DNA of 6,630 nt from Haemophilus parahaemolyticus (GTDB lineage Bacteria; Pseudomonadota; Gammaproteobacteria; Enterobacterales; Pasteurellaceae), in the NCBI RefSeq assembly GCF_018373095.1, contig NZ_JAHAHT010000097.1, positions 1-6,630 on the forward strand, in the 5' to 3' direction. Positions 1 through 6,288 of this stretch are shown one piece after another. The position numbers and the translations under genes are program-made. Position 1 is the first letter of the stretch, and every line of letters starts with the position of its first letter. The notes beneath the pieces were generated by a model. The model saw only the letters and a program-made list of their open reading frames with translations, was not told the origin of the DNA and ran no database searches.

Positions 1-1869
1 AACGGTATGATTTGTGCTTCTGAGCAGGCTGCAATTGTCGATAAAGAAATCTATGCGGATTTCATCAAAGAGATGCAATCTTACGGCGTTTATTTGGTGA
101 ATAAAAAAGAGAAAGCCTTGCTTGAAAAATTCATTTTCGGTGTGGATAAAGCCCATGATGAAAACTGTGCTGGTGCGAAATTAAATGCGGCTGTGGTGGG
201 TAAACCTGCAGCGTGGATTGCAGAACAAGCGGGCTTTAGCGTTCCACCAAAAACCAATATTCTTTTAGCAGAATGTGCTTCCGTGGGAGAGAGTGAACCA
301 CTTACTCGTGAAAAACTTTCTCCAGTGCTTGCATTATTAAAATCTAATAGCACAGAACAAGGCTTGGAATTAGCGGAAGCGATGGTGAACTTCCACGGTT
401 TAGGTCACTCTGCGGCAATTCACACGCAAAATGCAGAATTAGCAAAAACTTTCGGCGAACGCGTTAAAGCGATTCGTGTAATTTGGAACTCACCATCAAC
501 ATTTGGTGGTATCGGTGATGTGTATAACTCCTTCTTGCCTTCATTAACGCTTGGTTGTGGCTCATACGGTAAAAACTCCGTGGGCAACAATGTGAGTGCA
601 GTGAACTTAATTAACATCAAACGTGTGGGCAGACGGAGAAATAATATGCAATGGTTTAAAGTGCCATCAAAAATCTACTTTGAGCGTGACTCAATTCAAT
701 ACCTCAAATCTATGAACGATGTTCACAAAGTGATGATCGTAACAGACCGTTCAATGGTAGATTTAGGCTTTGTGGATCGTATTACCGAACAATTACGCCT
801 ACGCCGTAACAAAGTGATGATCCAACTCTTCACTGATGTTGAACCAAACCCAAGCTTGCAAACTGTACAACGCGGTACAGAATTGATGCGTAGCTTCCAA
901 CCAGACACCATCATCGCATTAGGTGGTGGCTCACCAATGGATGCAGCGAAAATTATGTGGTTATTCTATGAACAACCAGAAGTAGATTTCCGCGATTTAG
1001 TGCAAAAATTTATGGATATTCGCAAACGTGCATTCAAATTCCCACAATTAGGTCGCAAAGCGAAATTCGTGGGCATTCCAACCACATCAGGTACAGGTTC
1101 TGAAGTGACTCCATTTGCGGTAATTACGGATGGCGACATTAAATATCCATTAGCGGACTACTCATTAACCCCAACAATCGCGATTGTTGACCCAGCGTTA
1201 GTGATGTCTGTGCCTTCACATGTTGCGGCTGATACAGGTTTAGACGTATTAACCCACGCAACCGAGGCTTACACCTCAATCCTTGCGAATGACTATACCG
1301 ATGGCTTAGCCTTACAAGCGATTAAATTAGTTTTCGAAAACCTAGAAAAATCGGTGAAAGAGTTTGACGAAACCGCACGTGAAAAAATGCACAACGCTTC
1401 AACAATGGCAGGTATGGCTTTCGCCAATGCGTTCTTGGGTATTTGTCACTCAATGGCACACAAAATCGGCGGTAAATTCCACACCATTCACGGTCGTACC
1501 AACGCAATTTTACTGCCGCACGTAATCCGCTACAACGGCACACGCCCAACCAAAGTGGCTACTTGGCCGAAATATACCAACTATGTAGCAGATATTCGCT
1601 TCCAAGATATTGCACGTATGCTTGGCTTACCCGCTTCAACTCCAGAAGAAGCCGTGGAATCTTATGCAAAAGCGGTACACGACCTAGCTATTCGTTGTGG
1701 CGTGAAAATGTCTTTACGCGATCAAGGCGTAGATGAAAAAGAATTCATCGGTTCACTTCGTGAATTAGCCTTACACGCATTTGAAGACCAATGTACCCCA
1801 GCTAACCCACGCTTGGCGATGATTGAAGATATGGAAGAGTTAATGCGTAAAGCGTATTATGGCAAATAA
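1..1869 (+). CDS. adhE: Bifunctional acetaldehyde-CoA/alcohol dehydrogenase AdhE, 3' part (5' end outside window)
   Basis: AdhE reduces acetyl-CoA to acetaldehyde (N-terminal ALDH domain) and then to ethanol (C-terminal iron-dependent ADH domain), regenerating NAD+ in anaerobic fermentation in the cytoplasm; family members assemble into filaments called spirosomes. The visible 622 codons open with N-G-M-I-C-A-S-E-Q, whose Cys (13-15) is the ALDH nucleophile, equivalent to E. coli Cys246. About 245 N-terminal residues therefore lie upstream, and the ATG at 7 is internal. The domain linker lies around 619-690. The ADH domain shows GGGSPMD (922-942), TSGTGSEVTPFA near 1084, and iron ligands Asp (1243-1245), His (1255-1257), His (1447-1449) and His (1489-1491), with the D-x3-H and H-x13-H spacing of the family. 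The protein ends just after YYGK and lacks the extra C-terminal tail of E. coli AdhE. Linker and ADH wording (VGRRRNNMQWFKVPSK) recall streptococcal AdhE more than the E. coli enzyme, judged from memory. Function is secure. Confidence 0.97.
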   Translation, partial: NGMICASEQAAIVDKEIYADFIKEMQSYGVYLVNKKEKALLEKFIFGVDKAHDENCAGAKLNAAVVGKPAAWIAEQAGFSVPPKTNILLAECASVGESEPLTREKLSPVLALLKSNSTEQGLELAEAMVNFHGLGHSAAIHTQNAELAKTFGERVKAIRVIWNSPSTFGGIGDVYNSFLPSLTLGCGSYGKNSVGNNVSAVNLINIKRVGRRRNNMQWFKVPSKIYFERDSIQYLKSMNDVHKVMIVTDRSMVDLGFVDRITEQLRLRRNKVMIQLFTDVEPNPSLQTVQRGTELMRSFQPDTIIALGGGSPMDAAKIMWLFYEQPEVDFRDLVQKFMDIRKRAFKFPQLGRKAKFVGIPTTSGTGSEVTPFAVITDGDIKYPLADYSLTPTIAIVDPALVMSVPSHVAADTGLDVLTHATEAYTSILANDYTDGLALQAIKLVFENLEKSVKEFDETAREKMHNASTMAGMAFANAFLGICHSMAHKIGGKFHTIHGRTNAILLPHVIRYNGTRPTKVATWPKYTNYVADIRFQDIARMLGLPASTPEEAVESYAKAVHDLAIRCGVKMSLRDQGVDEKEFIGSLRELALHAFEDQCTPANPRLAMIEDMEELMRKAYYGK

Positions 1870-1896
1870 GTGAATCATTACTGAATGACTAAAGCG

Positions 1897-1952
1897 ATCT
1901 GCATCCTAAAAGTTGGACTAAATAACCAGCTGATTAAGGTGCAGATTTTTTT
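1897..1952 (+). terminator. Rho-independent terminator after adhE
   Basis: Starting 27 bases after the adhE stop, ATCTGCA (1897-1903) pairs with TGCAGAT (1940-1946). The stem continues, with small bulges, through CCT/AGG (1905-1907 with 1937-1939), AA/TT, and AGTTGG/CCAGCT (1911-1916 with 1926-1931, one G-U pair). It closes on a nine-base loop and is followed at once by seven T residues (1946-1952). It should end the adhE transcript and insulate the nuclease gene. The pairing was done by eye, without an energy calculation. Confidence 0.85.
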
Positions 1953-2006
1953 ATGATTGACCCACAATCTTTTGAGTAGAATAAAACATAAAATATTGAA
2001 TTGCGT

Positions 2007-2036
2007 TTGAGTAGTAAAGTGGGGGTGTGGCATAAT
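2007..2036 (+). promoter_or_regulatory. Candidate sigma-70 promoter for the nuclease-csdA unit
   Basis: TTGAGT (2007-2012) lies 18 bases before CATAAT (2031-2036), which is preceded by TGG and so forms an extended -10 (TGnCATAAT). Transcription would start near 2043 and give a leader of about 70 bases. A weaker alternative is another extended -10, TGG-TATACA (2078-2086), without a good -35. The rest of the 1870-2114 gap, between the adhE terminator and the nuclease start, shows no gene or RNA that I can recognise. The call is made from consensus alone. Confidence 0.5.
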
Positions 2037-2114
2037 CTTACTTGTTTTAGTATTAATCCATGAACGTATAGTGTTTCTGGTATACAGCAGCTATATTTTA
2101 CACAATCTTAAATT

Positions 2115-2816
2115 ATGAAAAAATTTTTCTTTTTACTTTCTTTGTTCTTTTTCTGGCAAATTTCACCGCTTGTAATAGCGAAAACAGAGCGAACTATTGA
2201 TTGCAAAGTTGTGGGTATCAGCGATGGCGATACCCTAACTTGTTTGCAAGATCGTACTCAACTTAAGGTGCGATTGCTTTATATTGATGCACCAGAATCG
2301 GCTCAACCCTTTGGTAATAAAGCGAAGCAAGCCTTATCTAACTTAGCGTTTAAAAAGCAAGTGACACTACAAAGCACGGGGTATGATAAATATGGGCGAG
2401 TGTTAGCGGTGGTTTATGACCATAACACAAACGTCAATTTAAAACTGGTTGAGCAAGGAATGGCGTGGGCATATCGCCAAACACAGCCAATTTATGAGCA
2501 AGCTCAAGAGCAAGCGAGAAGTCGTCGAATTGGATTATGGAACGATGCTCGCCCAATTGAACCGACTGAATGGCGAAAAGCAAAAAGCATTGGCTATCAA
2601 CGTACTAATGAAGGTAATTTTGTACAAACCCGCACATCTGAATATTCTGGTGTGATGAGTGGTGTTGATTGTTCACAAAAATTAACTTGCAAAGATTTCA
2701 AGAACTACCCTGAAGCAGAACGATATTTTCACCAATGTCATGCAAAAAAATTAGATAGTGATGGTGACAATATTCCGTGCAATAGCCTCTATCATAAAAT
2801 AAGAAAACATCGATAA
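2115..2816 (+). CDS. Exported thermonuclease (SNase) family protein with C-terminal Excalibur domain
   Basis: This 233-residue protein is predicted to be a secreted or periplasmic nuclease cleaving DNA and/or RNA. Residues 1-22 form a Sec signal peptide: KK, a very Phe/Leu-rich core, and V-I-A before a likely cut at 22/23. The SNase fold follows, about 28-145. SDGDT (36-40), R53, D58, E61 (in YIDAPES) and R95 (in DKYGR) match the S. aureus nuclease residues D21, R35, D40, E43 and R87, so catalysis looks intact. The C-terminus, about 186-225, is an Excalibur-type domain with Cys 186, 192, 208 and 222 and an aspartate loop LDSDGDN (213-219) expected to bind Ca2+; it ends C-N rather than the usual C-E. 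Six cysteines in the mature part suit an oxidising compartment. The ATG is supported by the signal peptide, but no clear Shine-Dalgarno precedes it, so expression may be low. It is co-directional with csdA, 11 bases downstream. Substrate and role (nutrient DNA, biofilm, host extracellular traps) are not shown by sequence. Confidence 0.92.
   Translation: MKKFFFLLSLFFFWQISPLVIAKTERTIDCKVVGISDGDTLTCLQDRTQLKVRLLYIDAPESAQPFGNKAKQALSNLAFKKQVTLQSTGYDKYGRVLAVVYDHNTNVNLKLVEQGMAWAYRQTQPIYEQAQEQARSRRIGLWNDARPIEPTEWRKAKSIGYQRTNEGNFVQTRTSEYSGVMSGVDCSQKLTCKDFKNYPEAERYFHQCHAKKLDSDGDNIPCNSLYHKIRKHR
2165..2173 (-). repeat. DNA uptake signal core (Apl type), perfect 9-mer
   Basis: Read on the minus strand this is ACAAGCGGT, the core of the uptake signal of the Actinobacillus pleuropneumoniae/Mannheimia branch; the next base is G instead of the usual C. 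It lies inside the signal-peptide coding region of the nuclease (codons Ser-Pro-Leu-Val). Such sites are scattered through Pasteurellaceae genomes and favour uptake of kin DNA by competent cells. Confidence 0.6.
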
Positions 2817-2827
2817 GGAAAATTCCG

Positions 2828-4024
2828 ATGAGCCAAATTAACCAGAAATTTCGCCAACATTTTCCGTTTTTCCGCCAATCTCCTGATTGGACGTATTTAG
2901 ACAGTGCTGCGACCACGCTAAAACCGCAAGTGTTGATTGACGCAACGCAGCATTTTTACAGTTCAGCTGGCTCTGTGCATCGTAGCCAATATGATTTGTC
3001 TCAAACTCAACAATATGAACAAGCTCGTAGTTTAGTCGCTGAACGTTTTAACGCGAAGCGAGAAGAGGTCATTTGGACTAGCGGCATAACTCACAGCCTG
3101 AATTTAGTCGCTTACGGGCTAGAAGATCAAATCCAAGCAGGCGATGAGATTGTGATTTCTGTAGCGGAACATCACGCCAATTTTATTCCGTGGCAGCAAC
3201 TTGCCAAACGTAAACAGGCAAAATTGATTGTATTGCCGTTAAATGCAGATTACCAAATCGATCAGCAGGCTTTAACGCAAGCGTTATCAGCAAAAACTAA
3301 AATTGTTGCCTTTAATTTAGTCTCGAATGTAACAGGCGTTCGCCAACCGGCGGAACAGATTGTCTCCATTATTCGTGAACATTCTTCTGCTCAAATTGTG
3401 GTGGATATGGCACAAGCAGTCTGTTCTGAACAAGTGGATGTACAAAAAATCGGAGCGGATTTCTATGCCTTCTCTGCACATAAAATGTATGGGCCAAATG
3501 GCGTTGGTGTTTTGATTGGGAAATTCGACCGCTTGCAAGTCTTAAAACCGCTCTTTTATGGCGGGAAGATGTTACAAGATGTAACTGAAACCGCACTTAC
3601 GTTAGCAGAGCTGCCTTATCGTTTAGAAGCAGGCACGCCAAATATTGCTGGCATTATTGGTTTTGGCGAAGTGTTACAATGGCTAAAAGAATGGGATTTT
3701 GAAGCGTTAAATCAGTCGCTTTATCAGCTTGCCGAAAGCACTCGCAAGCGGTTAAAAAATTATAAAAATTTGCAAATTTTAGGCAGTCAACATTCTCCGA
3801 CTATCAGCTTTGTGATTGAAGGTGTACATCATGCGGATTTATCGGCTTTTTTCACGGAAAGTAAAGTGGCGATCCGTAGTGGAGAACATTGTGCGAAGCC
3901 TTATCTTCGCTATTTAAATCAAGCGGGAACGGTGCGGCTTTCACTGTCTCATTACAATACTGATGCGGATGTGGAGCAATTTTTCATAGCCCTTGATAAA
4001 GCGTTAGCAATTTTATTGGATTAG
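2828..4024 (+). CDS. csdA: Cysteine desulfurase, CsdA/SufS (group II) type
   Basis: This PLP enzyme removes sulfur from L-cysteine to give alanine and an enzyme-bound persulfide, which is passed to acceptors for Fe-S clusters or thiolated cofactors. Its 398 residues compare with 401 in E. coli CsdA, and it aligns along its whole length, starting with YLDSAAT near residue 23. Visible motifs are EHHAN (114-118, whose His stacks on PLP), SNVTG, Asp193 pairing with the PLP ring nitrogen, the Schiff-base Lys219 in SAHKMYGP, LEAGTPN, and the catalytic Cys355 in SGEHCAKP, the short-loop group II active site. Asp193 sits in VDMAQ where VDGAQ is usual. The RBS TAAGGA (2814-2819) overlaps the nuclease stop, so the two genes are probably co-transcribed and translationally linked. 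No csdE/sufE partner follows. CsdA is preferred over SufS because of similarity to E. coli CsdA and the absence of suf neighbours, though SufS-like use cannot be excluded. Confidence 0.88.
   Translation: MSQINQKFRQHFPFFRQSPDWTYLDSAATTLKPQVLIDATQHFYSSAGSVHRSQYDLSQTQQYEQARSLVAERFNAKREEVIWTSGITHSLNLVAYGLEDQIQAGDEIVISVAEHHANFIPWQQLAKRKQAKLIVLPLNADYQIDQQALTQALSAKTKIVAFNLVSNVTGVRQPAEQIVSIIREHSSAQIVVDMAQAVCSEQVDVQKIGADFYAFSAHKMYGPNGVGVLIGKFDRLQVLKPLFYGGKMLQDVTETALTLAELPYRLEAGTPNIAGIIGFGEVLQWLKEWDFEALNQSLYQLAESTRKRLKNYKNLQILGSQHSPTISFVIEGVHHADLSAFFTESKVAIRSGEHCAKPYLRYLNQAGTVRLSLSHYNTDADVEQFFIALDKALAILLD
3528..3536 (-). repeat. Near-perfect Apl-type uptake signal
   Basis: On the minus strand this reads GCAAGCGGT followed by C (3527) and then GAATTT. 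That is one mismatch from the ACAAGCGGTC core, with the expected AT-rich flank beginning just after it. It lies within csdA. Confidence 0.5.
3590..3598 (-). repeat. Perfect Haemophilus-type uptake 9-mer (AAGTGCGGT)
   Basis: The minus strand reads AAGTGCGGT, the core of the Haemophilus influenzae-type uptake signal, inside csdA codons for Thr-Ala-Leu. The neighbouring signals in this window are of the other (Apl) type, and the AT-rich flank is missing. It may be a chance match or a relic. Confidence 0.3.
3744..3780 (+). repeat. Extended Apl-type uptake signal with AT-rich tracts
   Basis: GCAAGCGGT (3744-3752, one mismatch to the core) is followed by two A/T-rich tracts, the second containing ATTTGCAAATTTT (3768-3780). 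This core-plus-tracts layout matches the long consensus of Apl-type uptake sequences as I recall it. The site is accommodated within csdA, where it encodes a Lys/Asn-rich stretch (KRLKNYKNLQ). Confidence 0.6.
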
Positions 4025-4044
4025 ATCAAAAAATAACGATTTTA

Positions 4045-4053
4045 TGGTAGAAT
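4045..4053 (+). promoter_or_regulatory. Extended -10 promoter for pfkA
   Basis: TGG-TAGAAT (4045-4053) is a good extended -10 element. The -35 position, about 4025-4030 (ATCAAA), is weak, as is tolerated with an extended -10. Transcription would begin near 4060, leaving a leader of about 60 bases. A tiny CGCC...GGCG stem (4055-4058 with 4067-4070) lies at the start of that leader. No operator could be recognised, and no terminator for csdA is visible, so csdA transcripts may run into pfkA. Confidence 0.5.
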
Positions 4054-4118
4054 TCGCCCGCAAAAAGGCGTAATCTCTCGCTCAATTGAATTTTTTAATT
4101 TTTAAATAAGGTGTCAAA

Positions 4119-5093
4119 ATGGCTAAAGAAATCAAACGTATTGCCGTATTAACAAGCGGTGGCGATGCACCAGGTATGAATGCCGCTATCCGCGGTGTGG
4201 TGCGTGCAGCATTAAGCGAAGGTTTAGAAATCTATGGCGTTCGTGATGGTTACTACGGTTTATACCACGATAAATTAATAAAATTAGAGCGTCACTCTGT
4301 ATCAGACGTAATTAACCGCGGTGGTACATTCTTAGGTTCTGCACGTTTCCCTGAATTTAAAGATCCAGCAGTTCGTGCAAAATGTGTTGAAGTGCTTAAA
4401 AAATATGAGATCGATGGCTTAGTAGTTATCGGCGGTGACGGTTCTTATATGGGTGCAAAGTTATTAACTGAAGAGCACGGTATTAACTGCATCGGTTTGC
4501 CAGGTACAATCGACAACGATGTAGCAGGTACGGATTACACTATTGGTTATCAAACAGCACTTGAAACGGCATTAGAAGCAATCGACCGCTTACGTGATAC
4601 TTCAAGCTCACACCAACGTATTTCAATTGTTGAAATTATGGGGCGTCACTGTGGTGACTTAACCATCAGTGCCGCATTAGCAGGTGGTTGTGAATACATC
4701 GTGGTACCAGAAAAAGGCTTAGACAAAGAATCCCTTATGCGCAATATTGAAAGTGGTTTACGCAAAGGTAAACGCCACGCAATTATTGCTATTACAGAAT
4801 TAATGACTGATGTACATCAATTAGCACGTGAAATTGAAGATAAATTTGGTCATGAAACCCGTGCAACCGTATTAGGTCACACACAACGCGGTGGTGTACC
4901 TTGTGCTTTCGACCGTATTTTAGGCTCACGTATGGGCGTTTATGCGGTAGAGTTATTACTTCAAGGCTTTGGTGGTCGCTGTGTAGGCATCCAAAACGAA
5001 AAATTGGTTCACCACGATATTATTGATGCCATCAATAATATGCGCCGTCCATTTAAAGAAGAATTATTTGAAACATCAAGAAAATTATTCTAA
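4119..5093 (+). CDS. pfkA: ATP-dependent 6-phosphofructokinase PfkA
   Basis: PfkA phosphorylates fructose 6-phosphate to fructose 1,6-bisphosphate, the committed step of glycolysis, as an allosteric cytoplasmic tetramer. Its 324 residues compare with 320 in E. coli PfkA, with close similarity throughout. Motifs are TSGGDAPGMNAAIRG (12-26, nucleotide binding; its Arg lies at the effector site), NRGGTFLGSAR (66-76), GGDGSYMGA (105-113, with the Mg2+-binding Asp107), PGTIDND (128-134, with the catalytic base Asp132), MGRHCGDL, GCEYIVVPE (its Glu belongs to the ADP/PEP effector site), HTQRGG and the C-terminal VGIQNEKLVHHDI. The GGDGS motif marks the ATP-using rather than the PPi-using form. The start is fixed by TAAGGTG (4107-4113) five bases before ATG and by alignment of the N-terminus. 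The gene has its own promoter upstream and a hairpin downstream. ACAAGCGGT (4152-4160), an uptake-signal 9-mer, encodes the conserved Thr-Ser-Gly. Confidence 0.97.
   Translation: MAKEIKRIAVLTSGGDAPGMNAAIRGVVRAALSEGLEIYGVRDGYYGLYHDKLIKLERHSVSDVINRGGTFLGSARFPEFKDPAVRAKCVEVLKKYEIDGLVVIGGDGSYMGAKLLTEEHGINCIGLPGTIDNDVAGTDYTIGYQTALETALEAIDRLRDTSSSHQRISIVEIMGRHCGDLTISAALAGGCEYIVVPEKGLDKESLMRNIESGLRKGKRHAIIAITELMTDVHQLAREIEDKFGHETRATVLGHTQRGGVPCAFDRILGSRMGVYAVELLLQGFGGRCVGIQNEKLVHHDIIDAINNMRRPFKEELFETSRKLF
4152..4160 (+). repeat. ACAAGCGGT uptake-signal 9-mer inside pfkA
   Basis: This is an exact match to the Apl-type core, but it encodes the invariant Thr-Ser-Gly of the PfkA TSGGD motif and is followed by GG rather than C plus an A/T tract. 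Protein constraint could produce it by coincidence. Confidence 0.35.
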
Positions 5094-5126
5094 TTTGATG
5101 TTATTATTCAAAAAATAAATGTATGA

Positions 5127-5149
5127 GGGGCGTGCTGAGCACGCCCTTT
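5127..5149 (+). terminator. Hairpin terminator between pfkA and prfB
   Basis: GGGCGTGC (5128-5135) and GCACGCCC (5139-5146) form a perfect 8-bp GC-rich stem around a TGA loop, extendable by one G-T pair. Only three T residues follow before GC, so the terminator may be leaky. Just 24 bases separate the hairpin from the prfB start, leaving little room for a separate prfB promoter, so read-through from pfkA is plausible. Confidence 0.7.
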
Positions 5150-5170
5150 GCTATGATTAAAGGAAAAAGA

Positions 5171-6269
5171 ATGTTTGAATTAAACCCGATCCGTACCCAA
5201 CTTGCTGATCTCGCTGAACGCACCAATGTGCTTCGGGGGTATCTTTGACTTTGATGCCAAAGTCGAACGCTTAGAAGAAGTGAATGCTGAATTAGAGCAA
5301 CCCGAAATCTGGAATACGCCTGAAAAAGCACAAGCCTTAGGCAAAGAACGTTCTGCTCTTGAAATGGTAGTAAATACCATCAAAGCCCTTGACCAAGGTA
5401 TTGAAGATGTCGAGGGCTTAATTGAACTTGCCGTTGAAGCAGAAGATGAAGACACTTTCAATGAAGCACAAGCAGAAGCGGTTGAGTTAGAAGCAAAACT
5501 TGCAAAATTAGAGTTTCAACGAATGTTCAGTGGTCAACACGATGCGTCTGATTGCTATGTGGATTTACAGGCAGGTTCGGGCGGTACGGAAGCACAAGAC
5601 TGGACGGAAATGTTGCTTCGTATGTATTTACGCTGGGCAGAAAGCAAAGGATTCAAGGCTGAGTTGATCGAGGTTTCAGACGGTGATGTTGCTGGATTAA
5701 AATCGGCAACAATTCGTGTTTCGGGCGAATATGCTTTCGGTTGGCTACGTACTGAAACAGGCATTCACCGATTAGTGCGTAAAAGTCCATTTGACTCAAA
5801 TAACCGCCGCCACACCTCATTTGCTGCAGCTTTTGTTTATCCTGAAATTGATGATGATATTGATATTGAAATTAACCCAGCAGATCTTCGCATTGATGTT
5901 TACCGAGCATCGGGAGCGGGTGGTCAGCACGTAAATAAAACCGAATCAGCAGTACGAATTACTCATATGCCATCGGGAATTGTGGTGCAGTGCCAAAATG
6001 GTCGCTCACAACATCAGAACAAAGATCAGGCAATGAAACAGCTCAAAGCGAAATTGTTTGAGATGGAAATGATGAAGAAAAATGCCGAAAAACAGGCGAT
6101 GGAAGATAACAAATCCGATATCGGTTGGGGTAGCCAGATCCGCTCTTATGTCTTAGATGATAGCCGTATCAAAGATTTGCGTACGGGTGTGGAAAACCGA
6201 AATACTCAAGCCGTGCTTGATGGCGATTTGGATAAGTTTATTGAAGCTAGTCTTAAGGCTGGATTGTAA
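5171..6269 (+). CDS. prfB: Peptide chain release factor 2 (RF2), with programmed +1 frameshift
   Basis: RF2 recognises UGA and UAA in the ribosomal A site and triggers hydrolysis of peptidyl-tRNA. The gene must be read as 5171-5245 joined to 5247-6269: 25 codons, an in-frame TGA at codon 26 (5246-5248), then the +1 frame to TAA at 6267. This gives 365 residues, the same length as E. coli RF2. The N-terminus MFELNPIRTQ and the RBS AGGA (5161-5164) fix the start; the second-frame ATG at 5202 is not a real start. The codon-recognition tripeptide SPF is at 205-207 (5784-5792). The catalytic GGQ is at 250-252 (5919-5927), followed by HVNKTESAV, and the C-terminus reads FIEASLKAGL. Residue 246 is Ala, as in most bacteria, not the Thr of E. 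coli K-12. The frameshift gives autoregulation: scarce RF2 slows termination at TGA and allows the shift. lysS, next to prfB in E. coli, is absent here. Confidence 0.97.
5234..5249 (+). promoter_or_regulatory. Programmed +1 ribosomal frameshift site of prfB
   Basis: The site contains, in order, a Shine-Dalgarno-like GGGGG (5235-5239), the spacer TAT, the slippery CTT Leu codon (5243-5245), and TGA (5246-5248) followed by C, a poor termination context. The tRNA-Leu slips from CTT to TTT and translation continues at GAC (5247-5249). Order and spacing equal those in E. coli; here the base before the G run is C, whereas E. coli has A. A second zero-frame TGA lies at 5252-5254, so ribosomes that fail to shift have a backup stop. 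Confidence 0.95.
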
Positions 6270-6288
6270 GCCAGATAATAATTACTAC

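Noticed and set aside
7..9. ATG at 7 as the adhE start
   Set aside because: It lies inside the conserved active-site motif N-G-M-I-C-A-S-E-Q, with the frame open to base 1. The gene simply begins upstream of the window.
90..914. Minus-strand ORFs opposite adhE
   Set aside because: They are antisense to strongly conserved AdhE coding sequence, with low-complexity translations and no start signals.
1668..1676. Further uptake signals at 1668 (AAAAGCGGT), 4584 (minus) and 5474 (AGAAGCGGT)
   Set aside because: They are imperfect cores without AT-rich flanks, within coding sequence; too weak to list as features.
1897..1952. Remnant of an IS3-family insertion sequence end (AAAGTTGGAC with inverted CTGCACCTT-like arms)
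   Set aside because: The strings recall IS3/IS150-type ends, but there is no transposase trace or target duplication, and the whole segment folds as a terminator with a seven-T run at the right distance from adhE.
2449..2655. Second-frame ORF of 68 residues inside the nuclease gene
   Set aside because: It overlaps a well-supported SNase coding region and shows no recognisable motif or RBS; it is a shadow frame.
5202..5246. ATG at 5202 as the start of RF2
   Set aside because: The residues it would give before the frameshift point do not match RF2, whereas the frame from 5171 reads MFELNPIRTQ and has a proper RBS.
5171..5248. prfB as a pseudogene or sequencing frameshift (short ORF ending at TGA codon 26)
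   Set aside because: Position, CTT-TGA-C sequence and G-rich element match the conserved RF2 programmed frameshift exactly, and the downstream frame is complete to a family-length protein.
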